A stretch of DNA of 64,000 bases, taken from contig NZ_CAKLDM010000002.1 of NCBI RefSeq assembly GCF_921294215.1, positions 2,842,289-2,906,288 of the forward strand, written 5' to 3'. Numbering within the stretch: the stretch's first letter is position 1; each line of letters begins with the position of its first letter. A program made the translations under genes and the position numbers. Below, piece by piece: positions 61,806 through 64,000 of the stretch. The notes under the pieces were generated by a model. That model did not search any database. It had not been told where the DNA came from and saw nothing but the letters and a program-made list of their open reading frames with translations. Source of the DNA: Vibrio marisflavi CECT 7928 (GTDB taxonomy: Bacteria; Pseudomonadota; Gammaproteobacteria; Enterobacterales; Vibrionaceae).

Positions 61806-64000
61806 TTGAGGCTTATACAGATACGTTATTCAAGATTAGATCGGCTGAATCAGCAGCGTATTGATCGTGCGCTGGCGCTTATGAGCCTGCCTAGCCAACG
61901 AGTATTCAACCTCATCCCCGCATTATTTCATTACCACCTTCCCTCTATTCCTGGTCATTTTGACGATTATGTACCTTCTGGTGTATTTAGCTTCCAGCCT
62001 TCCGAAGAACAGTTAAATCTACTCGTTGAGCTTGGGTTAGAGGTGAGTATTGATACTGAACTGGCGTCGACTTCAAGCGACATTCTTGCCCTCTATACTA
62101 TGGGCAGCACCTCTTCCATTGGTCAAAGTACATCTAGTGATTTAGATGTCTGGTTTGCGTTTCTCCAGACATGGACAGTGAGAATAGAGATCGTCTGACG
62201 CTAAAGTGTGCACTTATTACCGATTGGGCAAAAACTCAGGGTGTAGAAGCGAACTTCTTCTTGATGGATGAGCAAAGATTTCGAAGTAATTGCTCTGAAG
62301 AAATGACAGGTGATAATTGGGCTCTTCCCAGCATTTGCTGCTGCTTTGATGAATTTTATCGTTCTGCTGTTCGTCTAGCTGGGCAAAGGCTGCTTTGGCA
62401 GATTGTTCCACCCGAGATGGAAGAAAACTACGACCAGTATGTCGCAGAGCTTTGTAGTGGACAATATATTGATTGTTCAGAGTGGTTGGACTTTGGACAG
62501 CTTAACCGTATTCCAGCGGAAGAGTATTTTGTTCGAACTTATGGCAGCTATATAAGAGTATCGACTCTCCTTATAAGTCGGTTTTGAAGGCGATCCTTCT
62601 TGAGGCCTATTCTTGGGCTTATCCAAATACAGAATTATTAAGCATTGATAGCAAACGGCGCTTCTTTTCCCATGAACCCGATTTATATGGAATGGATGCG
62701 TATATTTGATGCTTGAGAAAGTGACCCACTATCTCGAACATATTGGTGATCACACTCGTTTAGAGCTTGTTCGTAAATGTTTCTACTTGAAGACTCACGA
62801 GAAGCTATCGCGCCAGCCGGGGGTTGGTTCGGTTAAGTGGCGTCGTGAAGCTCTGGCTGACATGGTAGAGAAGTGGCAGTGGGATCAATCAATGCTAACC
62901 GAGCTTGATGACCGCCGTAACTGGAAGGTTGAGCAAGTTAAGGTTGTTCACCATGCGTTGCTTGACGCACTCATGCAAAGCTACCGAAACTTAATTCGCT
63001 TTGCGCGTAGAAATGACATTACTGTCTACGATCAGCCCTCAAGATATTAGTATCTTGGCGAGAAAACTATATGCGGCATTTGAGGTGTTGCCAGGCAAGG
63101 TAACCTTGCTCAACCCACAAATATCACCAGATTTGCACGAAGCTGATCTGACGTTCATTGAAGTGAGCGAGGGAAGCGTAAACAAAGCGGGTTGGTACTT
63201 GTATAAGCAGCCTCTTATCCCTCATCGCATTATTGGCCAGCCTAAACTTGAGCACAATGAGTACTTGAGTAAGCTAGTCGCGTGGGCGTTTTTCAACGGA
63301 TTAATTACTGAAGCTACACGCCTTCACTCAGTAGTGAAGCAAGCTGACATCGATATTGATAAGTTTTACCAAATGGTCAGCGACCTGCGTAACACCTTTT
63401 CATTGCATAAACGTCGCCCTAGCATGCAGGCGCTTGCTAGCCCTTGCGAAATTAGCCAGTTGGCGATGTTTATTAACTTTGAATCTGAGTCCAACAGCTA
63501 ACGTCAGCGCTAAATCACTAAAAGTAGATTGAAAAATACAGATATTGTCAGTTTTGGTGAAGATGACTTAAGTCTTGTCGGCAGTGTTGATTTGGTTTAT
63601 CGCAACTCTTGGCATGAAGTGCGTACGCTGCACTTTGAAGGCGAAACGGCGATACTGGATGCGTTAAAAAACGGTACTCAGTAAAATGCACCAAGATGCG
63701 CTGCACCTGAATCTGTAGATGTTTTTTGTTACGGTAAAAATCTACGTGGCATGATGCGTAATATGATTTATCAGCTATTAGCCGAGTGTATTGAGCTAAG
63801 GTTGAAGCCTTTTGACCAGAGAAGAACCCGCAGCTTCAAAGCAATTCGTGTTGCTGGAAAAATGTATGGTTTGTTCTTTGAAAGGCGTGGTGTATCTGTA
63901 CAGAAGCTTGAGAACTCTGTCGATTTCTACCGTTGTATTTCAACTAACAAACTCACCGGCTCCACGCTAATGGTGGTGGATAAAGAAAAATATTATCAAT
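61806..64000 (+). pseudogene. cyaA: class I adenylate cyclase, partial and broken by indels
   Basis: The 5' ~2.2 kb of cyaA, cut by the right edge. It begins at a TTG as in E. coli. The catalytic region is recognisable: RIDRALALMSLPSQ, YTMGSTSSIGQSTSSDLDVW, ALITDWAKTQGVEANFFLMD, DEFYRSAVRLAGQRLLW and EAYSWAYPNTELL. Also present are [67 protein letters not shown] and ECIELRLKPFDQRRTR. The frame changes near 61815-61840, 62158, 62320 and 62345 (compensating pair), 62535, 62700, 63025, 63500 and 63680. CyaA makes cAMP for CRP. Sequence error is the likely cause, as in the adjacent hemC and hemD. Confidence 0.87.

Noticed and set aside
59765..63501. Separate short genes for each fragment of hemD, hemC and cyaA
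   Set aside because: The fragments align end to end with single known proteins in shifting frames; they are pieces of three genes, not independent small proteins.

Overview
The window is chromosomal DNA from a Vibrio or close Vibrionaceae relative. Evidence for this is the gene order (rhlB-gppA divergent from trxA-rho; hemCDXY divergent from cyaA; gor-rlmJ next to prlC), close matches to gammaproteobacterial housekeeping proteins (Rep, UvrD, RecQ, Rho, TsgA, RarD), a CsrB-type RNA with a GacA/VarA-type box, and a complete rRNA operon with a Glu-Lys-Ala-Val spacer. I do not name a species. There is no integrase, transposase, phage module or CRISPR array; this is core chromosome with small accessory inserts.

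Layout: 0-2.2 kb holds an RND efflux adaptor (cut by the left edge) with its TetR repressor, and a YHYH-domain secreted protein. 2.4-6.8 kb holds rep, cytochrome c5, a tRNA operon (Arg-His-Pro-His-Pro, where His-Pro is a tandem duplication) and a DUF481 protein. 7.3-12.6 kb is a peptide ABC transporter operon. 12.7-18 kb holds a SPOR/lectin-like protein, a coiled-coil membrane protein, an orphan response regulator, a cysteine dioxygenase and an OppA-type binding protein. 18-19.7 kb holds a phage-repressor-like regulator overlapping a VUT/YhhQ-family transporter, with a multi-hairpin RNA candidate upstream on the opposite strand. 20-27.4 kb holds tsgA, cytochrome b561 behind a Fur box, gor, rlmJ, an orphan barrel-like protein and prlC.

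27.4-30 kb carries a bufferin-type operon: a DUF2282 precursor with four cysteines, a DUF692/MNIO modifying enzyme, a DUF2063 partner and DoxX, behind a candidate ECF-sigma promoter. This is the most interesting enzymatic system here. 30-33.2 kb holds uvrD, a glutaredoxin and a CsrB-like sRNA read leftward. 33.2-45.6 kb holds ggt, LysE, AraC, rarD, recQ, DUF3630, yhhQ behind a candidate preQ1-I riboswitch, gppA, rhlB, trxA and rho. 45.7-48 kb holds ubiD and fre. 48.2-54.2 kb is the rrn operon with a distal tRNA-Asp. 54.5-57.4 kb holds nupC and a Na+/H+ antiporter. 57.5-64 kb holds hemY, hemX, hemD, hemC and cyaA.

From about 60.0 kb to the right edge the sequence changes quality: hemD, hemC and cyaA each contain several single-base indels, mostly in short homopolymers, with conserved protein motifs continuing on either side in another frame. 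The preceding 59.7 kb shows none. This looks like sequence error rather than gene decay, and the three genes are annotated as broken in this record with that caveat.
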